From Corbicula japonica (taxonomy: Eukaryota > Mollusca > Bivalvia > Venerida > Cyrenidae), in contig JAZAYU010000001.1 of the NCBI GenBank assembly GCA_038501625.1, positions 248,001-312,000 of the forward strand: 64,000 nucleotides of DNA. Direction: 5' to 3'. The position numbers and the translations under genes are program-made. Positions 1 to 11,119 of the stretch are shown in pieces (the stretch's first letter is position 1; each line of letters starts with the position of its first letter). The notes beneath the pieces were generated by a model, which was not told the DNA's origin, searched no databases, and worked only from the letters and a program-made list of their open reading frames with translations.

Positions 1-639
1 AGTTTCTTATTAATTAGTGAAAACAATTTGTATGAATGGCAGAAGGATAGCTTAATAACAGCATTGCAGTAAATCTCTGCTAATTTCAGTCCTTTATAGT
101 ATGGATATATCATAGGTTATAAACCCATGTACAATCGGCTTAGATCCACATCAATGCAGACTGATCAGGATATAAGCTGTTTCTAAGAATCAAAGGAAAG
201 TTTCAAATAGTTACTTAATATATTTTTAGTTCAGTGCCATTCACCTCAAAATGAACTAAGTAATTAGTATTATGACCGAGTTTTATACTGAACAATAGAA
301 TGTTATGCTGTTTATAAAAAGCAAAATGTTTTGTGAAAAAATTAAATTAGTTTTTTTTCTGAAAATAATGAATACAGTTATATTTGTTGATGTTCTATTG
401 TAGCCTTTCACAGATTAGCAGTTCCCTTATTACTTCTTCAGTATATTGAATTCTCACAATAGAGGGAAAGTCTTTAAGAAGTAATTAAGAGGAAAATGAG
501 AAAAATGTCATTGTCTACAGTACATATTTCTCCATCAGTGGTCTTGATGATGCAGTGATTAGCTCTGTAGGAAGAAAAAATAGAAAAAGGTTCATTCAAG
601 TTTTTCTTTGATTGTTGGATACAGGTTCAATCTGTTGTA
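1..639. other. No gene seen
   Basis: AT-rich DNA. Around 121-182 there is a faint, decayed piece of the DH235 hairpin repeat (GATCCACATCAATGCAGACT region). Nothing else is supportable. Confidence 0.6.
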
Positions 640-868
640 CAACCAGTATAGATCCAGATCAGCTTGCAAATCTATGCAGTCTTGTTGCAACCAACACTAA
701 GACGGCGTTTTTGCATGTTGGTCTTCATGAGAAAGATGTCACACTGTTCAGACTGAACAGTGTAGATCCAGATCAGACTGCATGGATGTGCAGGGCTGAT
801 TTGAATCTTAACAGGTTGCACAAGTCATGGGATGTTAGCTTTGATATATCCATGAAGGAAAGGGTTAG
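640..868. repeat. DH235 double-hairpin repeat, decayed copy
   Basis: Two GTAGATCCAGATCAG blocks and a right end reading CATGAAGGAAAGGGTTAG match the family described at 9381. The left terminus is lost. Conceptual translation gives the VDPDQ-type peptides seen in every copy, which come from the repeat and are not coding. Confidence 0.75.
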
Positions 869-947
869 AGAGATACTTTCTTAGATGAAAGATATTTCCC
901 AGTAGATGTTTTTTTGCACAAAGTTGCAAATAATTTTTTCAGGGTTG

Positions 948-1083
948 AAGGTTATAAAGCTGAGATTGGAAACCAGTCTCAAATCTCAAGCATCTGATTG
1001 GCTGAAATGGCGACTGGTCGCCATTTCAGCCAATCAGATGCTTGAGATTTAAGACTGGTTTCCATGCTCAGTTTTATAACCTT
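948..1083. repeat. PAL136 near-perfect palindrome, full copy
   Basis: A 136-bp inverted repeat whose arms of about 67 bp meet at a 2-bp centre (GGCGAC-TG-GTCGCC). The ends are AAGGTTATAA and TTATAACCTT. Only a few positions differ between the arms. It should extrude as a cruciform or fold as a long hairpin RNA. A second full copy is at 57440, and half copies occur near 4.6, 12.8, 17.0, 32.0, 32.2 and 62.3 kb. Confidence 0.92.
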
Positions 1084-2035
1084 GGGCACAGGAGGCCATT
1101 CTTGTTGAGTAAGATATTGCAGAGTTATTATTTGCTGGGGTTTTATTTTGCACTCATAATCTAGTGTGAAAAATACACAAAAATAAACTTAGGATGTGCA
1201 GAAAAATTTCCTTCTGGCATTGACAGCTGAAAAGTGGGTACTAAAATCTTTTTTTGTTGTTATGGTTTGAATCTGATAGCTTATTTGTGAAGATGGTACA
1301 AGAAGTTCCTACAATTTTATTATAGAAAAGATGTCTTTTGGGAAAGCAAAACATTATTGAACAAGAATATCACACTGCTCTTTAGGGACCATTTCAATAA
1401 TATTGTTTTCTCATTTATTAACATGATTTCACGTGGAAAAGTGGCAAAATTTGGAGTGTTAAACACAATTATAGGCACGTCACAGGAGAAAGTGGCTTTG
1501 AGAAATTGAAGTTATTTCTTTAAATGACATCATAAAGTTGAGCAGACGACATTGCATATTTTTCATTTAGTAGTAAAAATAACATGATAATGAAATTGTG
1601 TAACAAGATCACCTTAATTCTGAAGAAATAATAAATAAATGGTTATTCTTTTCATACAGTAACATCAAAAATTAAAAAAAAAAGAATGTTAAAAAGTAAT
1701 TTTTACACAACTCTGTCGGAGTTTAAGCACACAGAGGATAGAGCTTTTGGCATTGAATATATTTTTTGGTGCTGAAATTAAAAATGATGAACAAAACTCT
1801 TTAACTCTTTAGACACTTGGTCTATGAATGTTACATCCAATTATATTAAACATCAGTGAAGTGAGCTCTGCTGTTTTTCAAATCATTCAAGTTATTGCAT
1901 TTGAACAATTACCAAGTATTTTGACAAGTTAAATGTTAAAACAGTAATATATGCAGAAAATGAAATAGAAAAATAAAGGATGTATTACATATTCATTTTT
2001 TTCAGCAGTCTGCCAATTCAGATATTTCTTAATTT
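1084..2035. other. No gene seen
   Basis: AT-rich sequence with homopolymer runs. No exon-like open frame, RNA gene or structured repeat recognised. Confidence 0.6.
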
Positions 2036-2209
2036 GATTTGCCACTGACCGTTCCAAGGCGGTAACCCCTCGGGTTCTCATTTTTGTTTATTGTTAGTGG
2101 TGTCTTTTTTGAAACTGATCATTTTATTAACCATGCTCTCTCCCCCTCTCTTCTTCTTGACTGTGTGGGGAGGCTGTTTTTTCTGAATGTGGCGATTCCT
2201 GATATGCAT
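2036..2209 (+). repeat. GCATATTTCAC repeat family, first part
   Basis: Starts in TTGCCACTGACC, passes through a GGTAACCCCTCGGGTTCTC block and reaches TGATATGCAT at the gap. The same repeat occurs reversed at 17368, 22618 and 25948 and forward at 52846. It continues after the tandem array at 4035, so the array interrupts it. Confidence 0.75.
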
Positions 2210-2709
2210 NNNNNNNNNNNNNNNNNNNNNNNNNNNNNNNNNNNNNNNNNNNNNNNNNNNNNNNNNNNNNNNNNNNNNNNNNNNNNNNNNNNNNNNNNNN
2301 NNNNNNNNNNNNNNNNNNNNNNNNNNNNNNNNNNNNNNNNNNNNNNNNNNNNNNNNNNNNNNNNNNNNNNNNNNNNNNNNNNNNNNNNNNNNNNNNNNNN
2401 NNNNNNNNNNNNNNNNNNNNNNNNNNNNNNNNNNNNNNNNNNNNNNNNNNNNNNNNNNNNNNNNNNNNNNNNNNNNNNNNNNNNNNNNNNNNNNNNNNNN
2501 NNNNNNNNNNNNNNNNNNNNNNNNNNNNNNNNNNNNNNNNNNNNNNNNNNNNNNNNNNNNNNNNNNNNNNNNNNNNNNNNNNNNNNNNNNNNNNNNNNNN
2601 NNNNNNNNNNNNNNNNNNNNNNNNNNNNNNNNNNNNNNNNNNNNNNNNNNNNNNNNNNNNNNNNNNNNNNNNNNNNNNNNNNNNNNNNNNNNNNNNNNNN
2701 NNNNNNNNN
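2210..2709. other. Assembly gap of exactly 500 N
   Basis: The run is exactly 500 bases, so it is probably a fixed-size placeholder of unknown true length. Open frames that cross it are meaningless. Confidence 0.99.
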
Positions 2710-4037
2710 TTCAAATTATTTCCCTGGGGTCAAAATTGGCCCCGCCCCAGGGGTCACTTCATTTTACATAGACTTATATAGGCAAAACTTTAAAAATCTT
2801 CTTGTCTGAAACCACAAGGCCTAGAGCTTAGATATTTGGCATTTAGCATCCTCTAGTGGAACTCTACAAAGATTGTTCAAATTATTCCCCTGGGGTCAAA
2901 ATTGGCCCCGCCCCAGGGGTCACTTCATTTTGCATAGACTTATATAGGAAAAACTTTAAAAATCTTCTTGTCTGAAACCACAAGGCCTAGAGCTTAGATA
3001 TTTGGCATTTTGAAACCTCTAGTGGAACTCTACAAAGATTGTTCAAATGATTTCCCTGGTGTCAAAATTGGCCCCGCCCCAGGGGTCACTTCATTTTGCA
3101 TAGACTTATATAGGAAAAACTTTAAAAATCTTCTAGTCTGAAACCACAAGGCCTAGAGCTTAGATATTTGGCATTTAGCATCCTCTAGTGGAACTCTACA
3201 AAGATTGTTCAAATTATTCCCCAGGGGTCTAAATTGGCCCCGCCCCAGGGGTCACTTCATTTTATAAAGACTTGTACAGGAAAAACTTTAAAAATATTCT
3301 TGTCTGAAACCACAAGGCCTAGAGTTTAGATTTTTGGCATTTAGCACCCTCTAGTGGAACTCTACTATGATTGTTCAAATAATTTCCCTGGGGTCAAAAT
3401 TGGCCCCGCCCCAGGGGTCACTTCATTTTACATAGACTTATATAGGTAAAACTTTAAAAATCTTCTTGTCTGAAACCACAAGGCCTAGAGCTTAGATATT
3501 TGGCATTTAGCATCCTCTAGTGGAACTCTACAAAGATTGTTCAAATTATTTCCCTGGGGTCTAAATTGGCCCCGCCCCAGGGGTCACTTCATTTTATAAA
3601 GACTTGTATAGGAAAATCTTTAAAAATCTTCTTGTCTGAAACCACAAGGCCTACGGCTTAGATATTTGGCATTTAGCATCCTCTAGTGGAACTCTACAAA
3701 GATTGTTCAAATTATTTCCCTGGGGTCAAAATTGGCCCCACCCCAGGGGTCACTTCATTTTACATAGACTTATATAGGAAAAACTTTAAAAATCTTCTTG
3801 TCTGAAACCACAAGGCCTAGAGCTTAGATATTTGGCATTTATCATCCTCTATTGGAACTCTACAAAGATTGTTCAAATTATTTTCCTGGGGTCAAAATTT
3901 GCCCCGCCCCAGGGGTCACTTCATTTTACATAGACTTGTATAGGCAAAACTTTAAAAATCTTCTTGTCTGAAACCACAAGCAGAGAGTACTTTTGTACTC
4001 AGGTGAGCGATATAGGGCCATTATGGCCCTCTTGTTT
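2710..4037 (+). repeat. HEL-D tandem-array element, 166-bp units, 5' end lost in gap
   Basis: Seven full units and a partial one repeat at exactly 166 bp (starts 2710, 2876, 3042, 3208, 3374, 3540, 3706, 3872). The motif CCCCTGGGGTC pairs with GCCCCAGGGGTC inside each unit. The array ends in a GAGTAC-TTTT-GTACTC stem-loop, then CTCAGGTGAGCGAT, then the palindrome GGGCCATTATGGCCC (4015-4029) and TCTTGTTT. This 3' module is shared with the array at 22921-24792, whose unit is different. The architecture fits a Helentron/HINE-like element (inference). Confidence 0.88.
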
Positions 4038-4078
4038 CTGAATGTGGCGATTCCTGATATGCATATTTCACCTTTTTA
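4035..4078 (+). repeat. GCATATTTCAC repeat family, continuation
   Basis: Bases 4035-4064 repeat 2180-2209 exactly, then run on into ATATTTCACC, the part missing before the gap. This marks the insertion point of the 166-bp array. Confidence 0.75.
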
Positions 4079-4127
4079 TGTGTCTTTCCTGTATACTTGG
4101 AAGAGTAATAGAACAATCTTATTAGTT

Positions 4128-4455
4128 AACCCTTTACTCCATATATAAAGGTTTTAACCCTTTCCTCAATATATACGCATTTTTACGCATGTGCTACCAG
4201 TGTAGATCCTGATCAGCCAGCACATCCGTGCCGTCTGATCAGGATCTGCACTGGTCGCATTTTTGTCAGAAATAACCTAACAAATCAAAAAGTGAACAGT
4301 TTAGATCCCTATCAGACGGCATGGATGTGCCGGTTGATCTGGATCTAAACTGTTCGCCCACACAATTAAGATGTGTCTATGGAGGAAAGGGTTAAGGCAT
4401 GTGTGAACAGTGTAGATTCAGATCAGCGGGCGCCATCCCTGCTGTCTGATCACTA
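4128..4455. repeat. DH235 cluster: fragment, full copy, fragment
   Basis: A 28-bp left-end fragment (4128) abuts a full copy (4156-4395) with both hairpins and inverted ends AACCCTTTCCTC and GAGGAAAGGGTTAA. A partial hairpin (GTGTAGATTCAGATCAG) follows at 4396-4455. Confidence 0.88.
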
Positions 4456-4595
4456 CCAGAAGACCATATTAGTGACACCTTCAGAAGAAATATCAAAGTC
4501 TATTTAGGTTTTTGGAGGAGAGTGCAAAATACCGAGGACTCTCCAATTCCAGGTTATCGTTCCTAGCACTTCAAAGTTATGCCCCTTTTTATACG

Positions 4596-4636
4596 ACAAA
4601 TCTCAAATCTCTAGCATCTGATTGGCTGAAATGGCC
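4596..4636 (+). repeat. PAL136 half-arm fragment
   Basis: Contains AATCTCAAATCTCTAGCATC and GATTGGCTGAAATGG, one arm of the palindrome only. Confidence 0.75.
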
Positions 4637-4917
4637 ACCTTTAGCTGCAGCTAGTAACATTAGTAGCTGAGAATGTGAAGTGATAGCCTCATAAACAAAG
4701 AGATAGACAATGTTGTTTAAGATAGTGGACAAATACAATCAACAACCTGAGTAGTTGTGTTCCTGTAATATAATCAATGATTCTGATAAACAATAGTTGT
4801 CATCAGGAATAGGGGTGATATTGTAATTACAGACTGGCTTATCACATTGTTGTCTTGAAAATTGCTTTACAACAGGATTGCAATAAAAGATAGTTTATAA
4901 TATATGAAGGGACCAGT

Positions 4918-5136
4918 TTTCCTTCATATAATATACTTGTTTTTATGCATGTGCTGCCAGTGTTAATTCAGAGCAGACGTCTGATCTGGATCTGCACTGG
5001 TTGCATCTTGGTCAGATATAACCTAATAATAAGTAAACATTGCAGATCCTGATCAGACAGTAAGGTTGTGCATGCTGATCTGGATCTACAATGTTTGCCC
5101 ACAGATAGCCATATCCTACTCATGTAGCAAATGGTT
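4918..5136. repeat. DH235, diverged copy
   Basis: Both hairpins are recognisable (CTGATCTGGATCTGCACTGG; GCAGATCCTGATCAGACAG), but the termini are eroded. Confidence 0.8.
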
Positions 5137-5251
5137 AAAAAATAGTTTGTACTCGTATCATTTGGTAGAGAAGTACAACGATGTTTGGAAATTGCAGGAT
5201 ACATGAAAGTAAAGTTAGAACTGGGAATAATGATTCAAACATTCTATTCAT

Positions 5252-6681
5252 TATGTCTCCCCCCCTCTGGGGGAGACATATTGTTTTTGCCCTGTCCGTC
5301 TGTCCGTCACTCCGTCTGTCACACTTCGTTTCCACTCAATAACTCAAGTACCCTTTGACCCAGAGCCTTCAAACTTCATAGGGTGATAGCCGTTATTGAG
5401 TAGAAGAAGCCTTTTGATTTTGGGGTCAGTAGGTCAAAGGTCAAGGTCACAGTGACCCAAAGAGTGAAAACCGTTTCCGCTCAATAACTCGAGTACCCTT
5501 TGACCCAGAGCCTTCAAACTTCATAGGGTGATAGCCCTTATTAAGTAAAAGAACCCTATTGATTTTGGGGTCAGTAGGTCAAAGGTCAAGGTCACAGTGA
5601 CCCGAAGAGTGAAAACCGTTTCCGCTCAATAACTCAAGTACCTTTTGACCCAGAGCCTTCAAACTTCATAAGATGACAGCCCTTATTGAGTAGAAGAACC
5701 CTATTGATTTTGGGGTCAGTAGGTCAAAGGTCAAGGTCACAGTGACCCAAAGAGTGAAAACCGTTTCCGCTCAATAACTCGAGTACCCTTTGACCCAGAG
5801 CCTTCAAACTTCATAGGGTGATAGCCCTTATTGAGTAGAAGAACCCTATTGATTTTGGGGTCAGTAGGTCAAAGGTCAAGGTCACAGTGACCCGAAGAGT
5901 GAAAACCGTTTCCGCTCAATAATTTGAGTACCCTTTGACCCAGAGCCTTCAAACTTCATAGGATGACAACCCTTATTGAGTAGAAGAACCCTATTGATTT
6001 TGGTGTCAGTAGGTCAAAGGTCAAGGTCACAGGGGCCCGAAGAGTGAAAACCGTTTCTGCTCCATAACTTGAGTACCCTTTGACCCAGGGACTTCAAACT
6101 TCATAGGTTGATAGCCATTATAGAGTAGAAGAACCCTATTGATTTCGGGGTCAGTAGGTCAAAGGTCAAGGTCACAGGGGCCTGAAGAGTGAAAACCATT
6201 TCCGCTCAATAACTGGAGTACTGTTCGACCCACAGTCTTCAAAATTCATAGGGTGATAGCCCTTTTTGATTAGAAGAACCCTATTGATTTTGGGGTCTGT
6301 AGGTCAAAGGTCAAGGTCACAGGGGCCTGAAGAGTGAAAACCGTTTCCACTCAATAATAGGAGTTCTATTTTACCCAGACCATTCAAACTTCATACGATG
6401 GATGTCCTTATTGAGTAGAGGACTCCTATTGATTTTGGGGTCAGTAGGTCAAAGGTCAAGGTCACAGGGGCCCCAAAGAGTATAAACCGTATCCGGTCAA
6501 TTAATGGAGTACCGCTTGACCCAGAGCATTCAAACTAAATACGGTAATAGCCCTTATTGAGTAGAAGAACCCTATTGATTATGGGATCAGTAGGTCAAAG
6601 GTCAAGGTCACAGGGGTCTGGGCGCAGGGGGGGGGGGGGCGCAGGGGGGAGACATGCGTTTTTCACAAAAAACATCTAGTT
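5252..6681 (+). repeat. HEL-A tandem-array element, 145-bp units
   Basis: Complete element. The 5' end is a hairpin TGTCTCCCCCCCTCTGGGGGAGACA followed by a GTCCGTCTGTCCGTC leader. About nine units of 145 bp follow (unit starts 5328, 5473, 5618 and so on), then GGGGGGAGACATGCG, a small GTTTTT-CACA-AAAAAC hairpin and CATCTAGTT. The 5' TGTCTCCCCC and 3' GGGGGAGACA form inverted subterminal motifs. Each unit carries AGGTCAAAGGTCAAGGTCA; early units read AGGTCACAGTGACC, while later ones have lost the TGACC half. Similar in layout to HEL-B, HEL-C and HEL-D. Confidence 0.9.
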
Positions 6682-7048
6682 AAGAAATAGGAGTTTAAAG
6701 TTAGGCATCTGACTGCAATGGTGGATAGGAGGATCTAAAAGACAACAAGTCTGTTTTCTGGCAACAACAGCCACTGAAAGTAACATGGAAAAATAAAGGA
6801 AACTATTGATATTATAGAGATTGTGCAGTCCACAATAACTGAGCAATATCCTCAACTGTACAATGATTTGTATTATATTGGAAGTCTTAGGCTTAAGACT
6901 GCCAGTAATTAACTTTTGTAATTCCAGCATTGCTATTCAGCTATATGTTGTTACTGGCTTTAAGGAGCTTATTGCTAGATCTAGCTTGATGCTCTGTATA
7001 GTCATTTTTAACATCTAGTTAGTTAAGCCCGTAAACATCACAATTTTC
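6682..7048. other. No gene seen
   Basis: AT-rich. The 84-codon open frame on the minus strand here has no domain signal. Confidence 0.55.
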
Positions 7049-7213
7049 AACCCCTCTATAATGGACACCTAAGGAACTGAGGGAAAGTGTCCTCAATAGC
7101 GGGTTGTCCTTAATTGTGGGTTTAAATCAAGAAGAAGAGAACGTGTCTGTTCTTTCAAAAATTGCCCATAATACCGGGGTGCCCGTAACATCGAGTGTCC
7201 ATAATGAGGGGTT
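7049..7213. repeat. Short TIR (MITE-like) element
   Basis: Ends are AACCCCTCTATAATGGACAC and GTGTCCATAATGAGGGGTT, near-perfect inverted repeats of about 20 bp. There is no coding content. No clear target duplication was seen. Confidence 0.7.
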
Positions 7214-8539
7214 TTATTGTAGAAACAAACTGTTGTCAAGCTAATCATAGGCAGGCTTGTAGCTGCATATACACTTGTATGCAGCTGAATCTACATGATT
7301 TACTTTAAAATGCACCAGATTGCACCTTTGTTATAAAAAAAATTGGTGTGGGGACATGTCCCCAAACACCCCCCAAACACAATTATGAATGAACATGAAT
7401 AGGGGTCTAGCTACACCCCTTACTGGATAGCTTTTCAGGCGGTTGTTGTTGTAGACGAATTTTGGATACTAGAACATTATGGTGTTGTATAATTTGATTT
7501 CAGAGGATGAAAACCACAAAAACCACAAATAATATATTCTCACACACATAAATTTAATTAAAAGATAAATAAATAAAAATTTCAGATGTTATTACGTAGC
7601 GAAATCTGGCTGGGGTTTCCATTTACATTATTCCTCTTGTGAGAAAAATGTTAAAATTAAACATGCACAAAATATTATGATACCACTGAAACTCTTTAGC
7701 CTGTGTGAAATGATCCGGCTGGGCAGCAGGAAAACCATGGAATAGAATGAAAACACTTTAGATTTTCAGAATGTATTATATTCAGTTTAACTTCTCTATA
7801 GAAAGTGTATATTTGGTGCTAGTTTCTTGAAACAACCACATTCTGTGTTTAAGCTCTTTGTGAATTTTTGTTATTTTCTGGTTTGAAAACCACAAATTGT
7901 TCAAGTTAAAGGTCTTGCAAAATGAAAAGTTATGCTAAAATCAATGGAGACCAATGTAAGCATTTTTTTCTATCATGAAGTCTGGTTGTCCATTTTCAAT
8001 GAACCTTTTGTTCCTTGCAGAATCCATCCCTCAGGATTTTTTGATGCCTTTTGTCCGTTATAACTGCGTTTGATGTCATCAACTTTCTTGGAATGGTCTG
8101 GCCACAGTTTGACATTTGAAAATTGAAAATGTGTTGTTTTTGGTGCAGGAGTTCCTCCTTATGTTCAGAATGGGCAGATTTTCTTTCCTTTGAAATAACA
8201 ATCATATTTTAATTGTTACCTTTATTGTGAATATTTCTATAGGTTTTGAACATGAAACTCAAGCACAATATTTAATTGTCTACTTTCATGCAAAGGTTTA
8301 GGTGACTGAGTTGGAAAAGGCAATTACTTATTGTTTGAAGTCTGAGCTTAGAGTTTTGTTTTTGTCCAATTGTCTCTCAGTGCATCACATATCAAGCATG
8401 ATATCTGGGGCTTATTTCTAAAACTGCTGATGTAAAGATTGACATTATTCATGAAATACCATATTTGATGAAAATCTTTTCTGACTCTTAATGCCTGGAC
8501 ATGAAAATTTTAAATAAAAATAATTATTTTATGCCTGTT
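7214..8539. other. No gene seen
   Basis: AT-rich. The 69-codon minus-strand frame at 7996-8205 is unsupported. Nothing structured recognised. Confidence 0.55.
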
Positions 8540-8737
8540 AACCCTTTCCTCCATATATATGCATTTTTACACATGTGCAACCTGTTTAGATCAAGATCAG
8601 CCAGCACATCTGTGCTGTTTGGTCAGGATCTGCACTGGTTGCAATTTGGTCAGAAATAACCTAACAAATCAAAAAGGGAACAGTGCAGATCCTGGATCTA
8701 CATGCAATAAAGGTGTGTATATGGAGGAAAGGGTTTA
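8540..8737. repeat. DH235 copy with deleted second hairpin tip
   Basis: Inverted ends AACCCTTTCCTCCATATA and TATATGGAGGAAAGGGTTT. The second hairpin is cut to GCAGATCCTGGATCTACATG, so its apex has been lost, as expected for slippage across a hairpin. Confidence 0.88.
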
Positions 8738-8845
8738 ATCAGGACACCAAAAATAGTATTGTAACTTTTGTCACTAATTAACAGACACTCAAATGCAATA
8801 AATGAAGCAAACTTTAGTATTAATCCTGTAACTTGTCATTTTGCT

Positions 8846-9045
8846 AAACCCTTTCCCCATGGGATATGTCTTAATTATCCATGGGCATACAGTGTAGATC
8901 CAGATCAGCCAGTACATCCATGCTGTCTGATCAGGATCTGCAATGTTCCCTTTCTGAATAAAAAAGCAAACAGTGAAGACCCTGATCAGATGGCACTTAT
9001 CTGGATCTGCACTGTTTGTACATATGATAAAACCAGTTTATGAAC
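8846..9045. repeat. DH235, diverged copy
   Basis: First hairpin CAGTGTAGATCCAGATCAGC and its partner CTGATCAGGATCTGCA are clear. The right terminus has decayed. The 91-codon frame here is repeat-derived. Confidence 0.8.
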
Positions 9046-9380
9046 ACACCCGTCAACCGGCAGAGCCAGGAGCGGACAGCACATCCAGCCGACATTTTCT
9101 GATTGGTCCTACTACTGATTGTCTGCTGCATTAAAGGGTGATGTACAAACTTTGAAGGGGTTTCTTAGAAGTTTAGTTAAATTCAAAATAAAAATTAGAT
9201 CTTATCATTAAAAACACTATTCTGAAAAATAGTGTTTCTAAAAGTTCAAAATCCCAATTGGACATTGGCCCCACAATTGACTAATCCCAAAATTCTGGTT
9301 TGAACTTACAATGACTTCCGGTCTTAAAAGCTACAGTATGTGCAGACTGACATTTGTCAGAAATGTTTTGCAAAGCTCTT
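9046..9380. other. No gene seen
   Basis: AT-rich; nothing recognised. Confidence 0.5.
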
Positions 9381-9620
9381 AAGCCTTTCCTGTACAGACA
9401 CACCTTTATTGCTAGGGCGAACAGTTTAGATCCAGATCAGCCGTCACATCTGTGCCGTCTGATCAGGATCTAAACTGTTCGCTTTTTGATTCATTATCTT
9501 ATTTCTGACCAAAATGCGACCAGTTCAGATCCTGATCAGACAGCACGGATGTGCCGGCTGATCTGGATCTACACTGGTCGCACATGCCTAAAAACGCGTA
9601 TCTATACAGGAAAGGGTTAA
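9381..9620. repeat. DH235, well-preserved reference copy
   Basis: Layout: AAGCCTTTCCTGTACAGAC terminus; hairpin 1 from GCGAACAGTTTAGATCC to GGATCTAAACTGTTCGC; a linker TTTTTGATTCATT with TTATTTCTGACCAAAAT; hairpin 2 from GCGACCAGTTCAGATCC to GGATCTACACTGGTCGC; terminus TATACAGGAAAGGGTTAA. Both hairpins have stems of about 28 bp with CCGTCAC/GCACGG-type apices. No open frame of its own, so it is non-autonomous. Confidence 0.93.
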
Positions 9621-9903
9621 GCGTTAAAGCAATTATTTTGCTACAAGCTTAAATTCATTTAAAAAATGTCGTCTTATTATTGCATCAGTTTATCTTGCCT
9701 GTAGCTGGAACATAATGATCATATGGTCTGTCTCCATTAAATTTAATTGCTGAAAGATGCCCCTGTAAATACATTGCTTTCATTTATAAAGCATCCTCTA
9801 ACCGGAAGCCATGACCTGTTAGCTGCCAGTAATTGGTCTTTTTTCTTAATGATGTGTTACACAATAATTACCTTGCTGTTATTGACTTCATGTCTTGTTG
9901 TTT

Positions 9904-10116
9904 AAGTCTTTACTCCATTTTTACTGGTTTTTTCGCATGTGGGACCTGCTAGATTCAGATAATTTGGCACACCCATGCCATCTGATCAGGATCAACAATG
10001 GTCGCTTCATGGTCAAATATAACCTAATCAATCAAAAAAATATAGTGCAGGCTGGTCTGGATCTACGCTGTTCAGCGATGAATAACCAACCATGACTCAT
10101 AAAATAAAGAGTAAAT
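9904..10116. repeat. DH235, diverged copy
   Basis: CTGATCAGGATCAACAATGG and GGTCTGGATCTACGCTG blocks with the standard linker CCTAATCAATCAAAAA. Termini are weak. Confidence 0.75.
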
Positions 10117-10255
10117 CAAGAAGCATGCTACCATATGTCACTTGAACCAGTGTGGACCCTGATAAAATCAATGAAGAAAGAAATTTGAAACCCCCAAAAC
10201 AATATTGCAGGCTCAGTTTGCTTGAACTTGTTCATAAGCAGTAATGGAAATGTAT

Positions 10256-10418
10256 AGTCAAACCTGTCTTTAACAGCCACCCAAGGGAGTGACAAAAAGT
10301 GGCTGCTGAAGACATGTCTCTGTTAAGGACAGTAAAAAATAAGCACAAAATGTCAGTTTAGGTCATATTCAAACTGTCTGTTTAAGACAGGTGGTTGCTT
10401 TTTGCAGGTATTACTGTC
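10256..10418. repeat. Possible short inverted-repeat element
   Basis: Related inverted segments (ACCTGTCTTTAACAGCCACC on the left; CTGTCTGTTTAAGACAGGTGG on the right) suggest a MITE-like repeat. Borders are uncertain. A DH235 scrap (CAGGGTCTACACTGTTTGC) lies at about 10549-10590. Confidence 0.45.
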
Positions 10419-10709
10419 CACACTGCCTAGCCCCACTTTGAGGGCAACTAAGTATTTTCAAAAATATAAATATCATGCTCAAAGGCCTTCACAGGGCTTA
10501 ACTGATGACAGCACTGATTGATAAACCTGTGCCAACATGACTTATATTCTAATCAGGGTCTACACTGTTTGCTATTTAGCCAATTAATACTAAAACAATC
10601 CTCATTATCCAGGCTTTGGTTCATATTTTTATGTGATCAGAATTGATGGCAAGAAAAATAAGTCAGACGCACTTTATTTTGGTGTTTTATAACTTTCCTT
10701 AGCTCTTAT

Positions 10710-10949
10710 AACCCTTTCCTCCATAGAAACACCTTTATTGCATGGGTGAACCGTTTAGATCCAGATCAGCTGGCACATCCATGCTGTCTGATCAGGATCT
10801 AAACTGTATGCTTTTTGATTTGTTAGGTTATTTCTGACCAAAATGCGACCAGTGGAGATCCTGATCAGATGGCACGGATTTGCTGGCTGATCTGGATCTA
10901 CACTGGTCGCACATGCGTAAAAATGCGTATATATGGAGGAAAGGGATAA
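10710..10949. repeat. DH235 full copy
   Basis: AACCCTTTCCTCCATAGAAA left end, both complete hairpins and TATATGGAGGAAAGGGATAA right end. It abuts the next TIR element without spacer. Confidence 0.92.
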
Positions 10950-11119
10950 TACAGTGAAACCCAGCTATTTAGCCCACCTCTGGGATTGGATAAAAGTTGT
11001 ATGCATAGTAGGATAAAATTGTCTTAATTTTAGGGCAGAAAATAGTGTCAAACTGTTAAGAGGGACATTGAAATAGAGGTCTTATTATTTAGGTGGTCTT
11101 AATGAGGCACTTTACTGTA
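10950..11119. repeat. Short TIR (MITE-like) element
   Basis: Left end TACAGTGAAACCCAGC and right end (reverse strand) TACAGTAAAGTGCC, with internal matching TTTAGCCCACCT and TTAAGACCACCT. Non-coding. Confidence 0.6.

Noticed and set aside
2084..2809. Open frames of 194-241 codons across the gap
   Set aside because: They consist almost entirely of N bases, and the gap length is a placeholder.
8768..9043. Peptides with VDPDQPAHPC-type text in several frames
   Set aside because: They recur at every DH235 copy in varying frames with stops; they are translations of the hairpin and not proteins.
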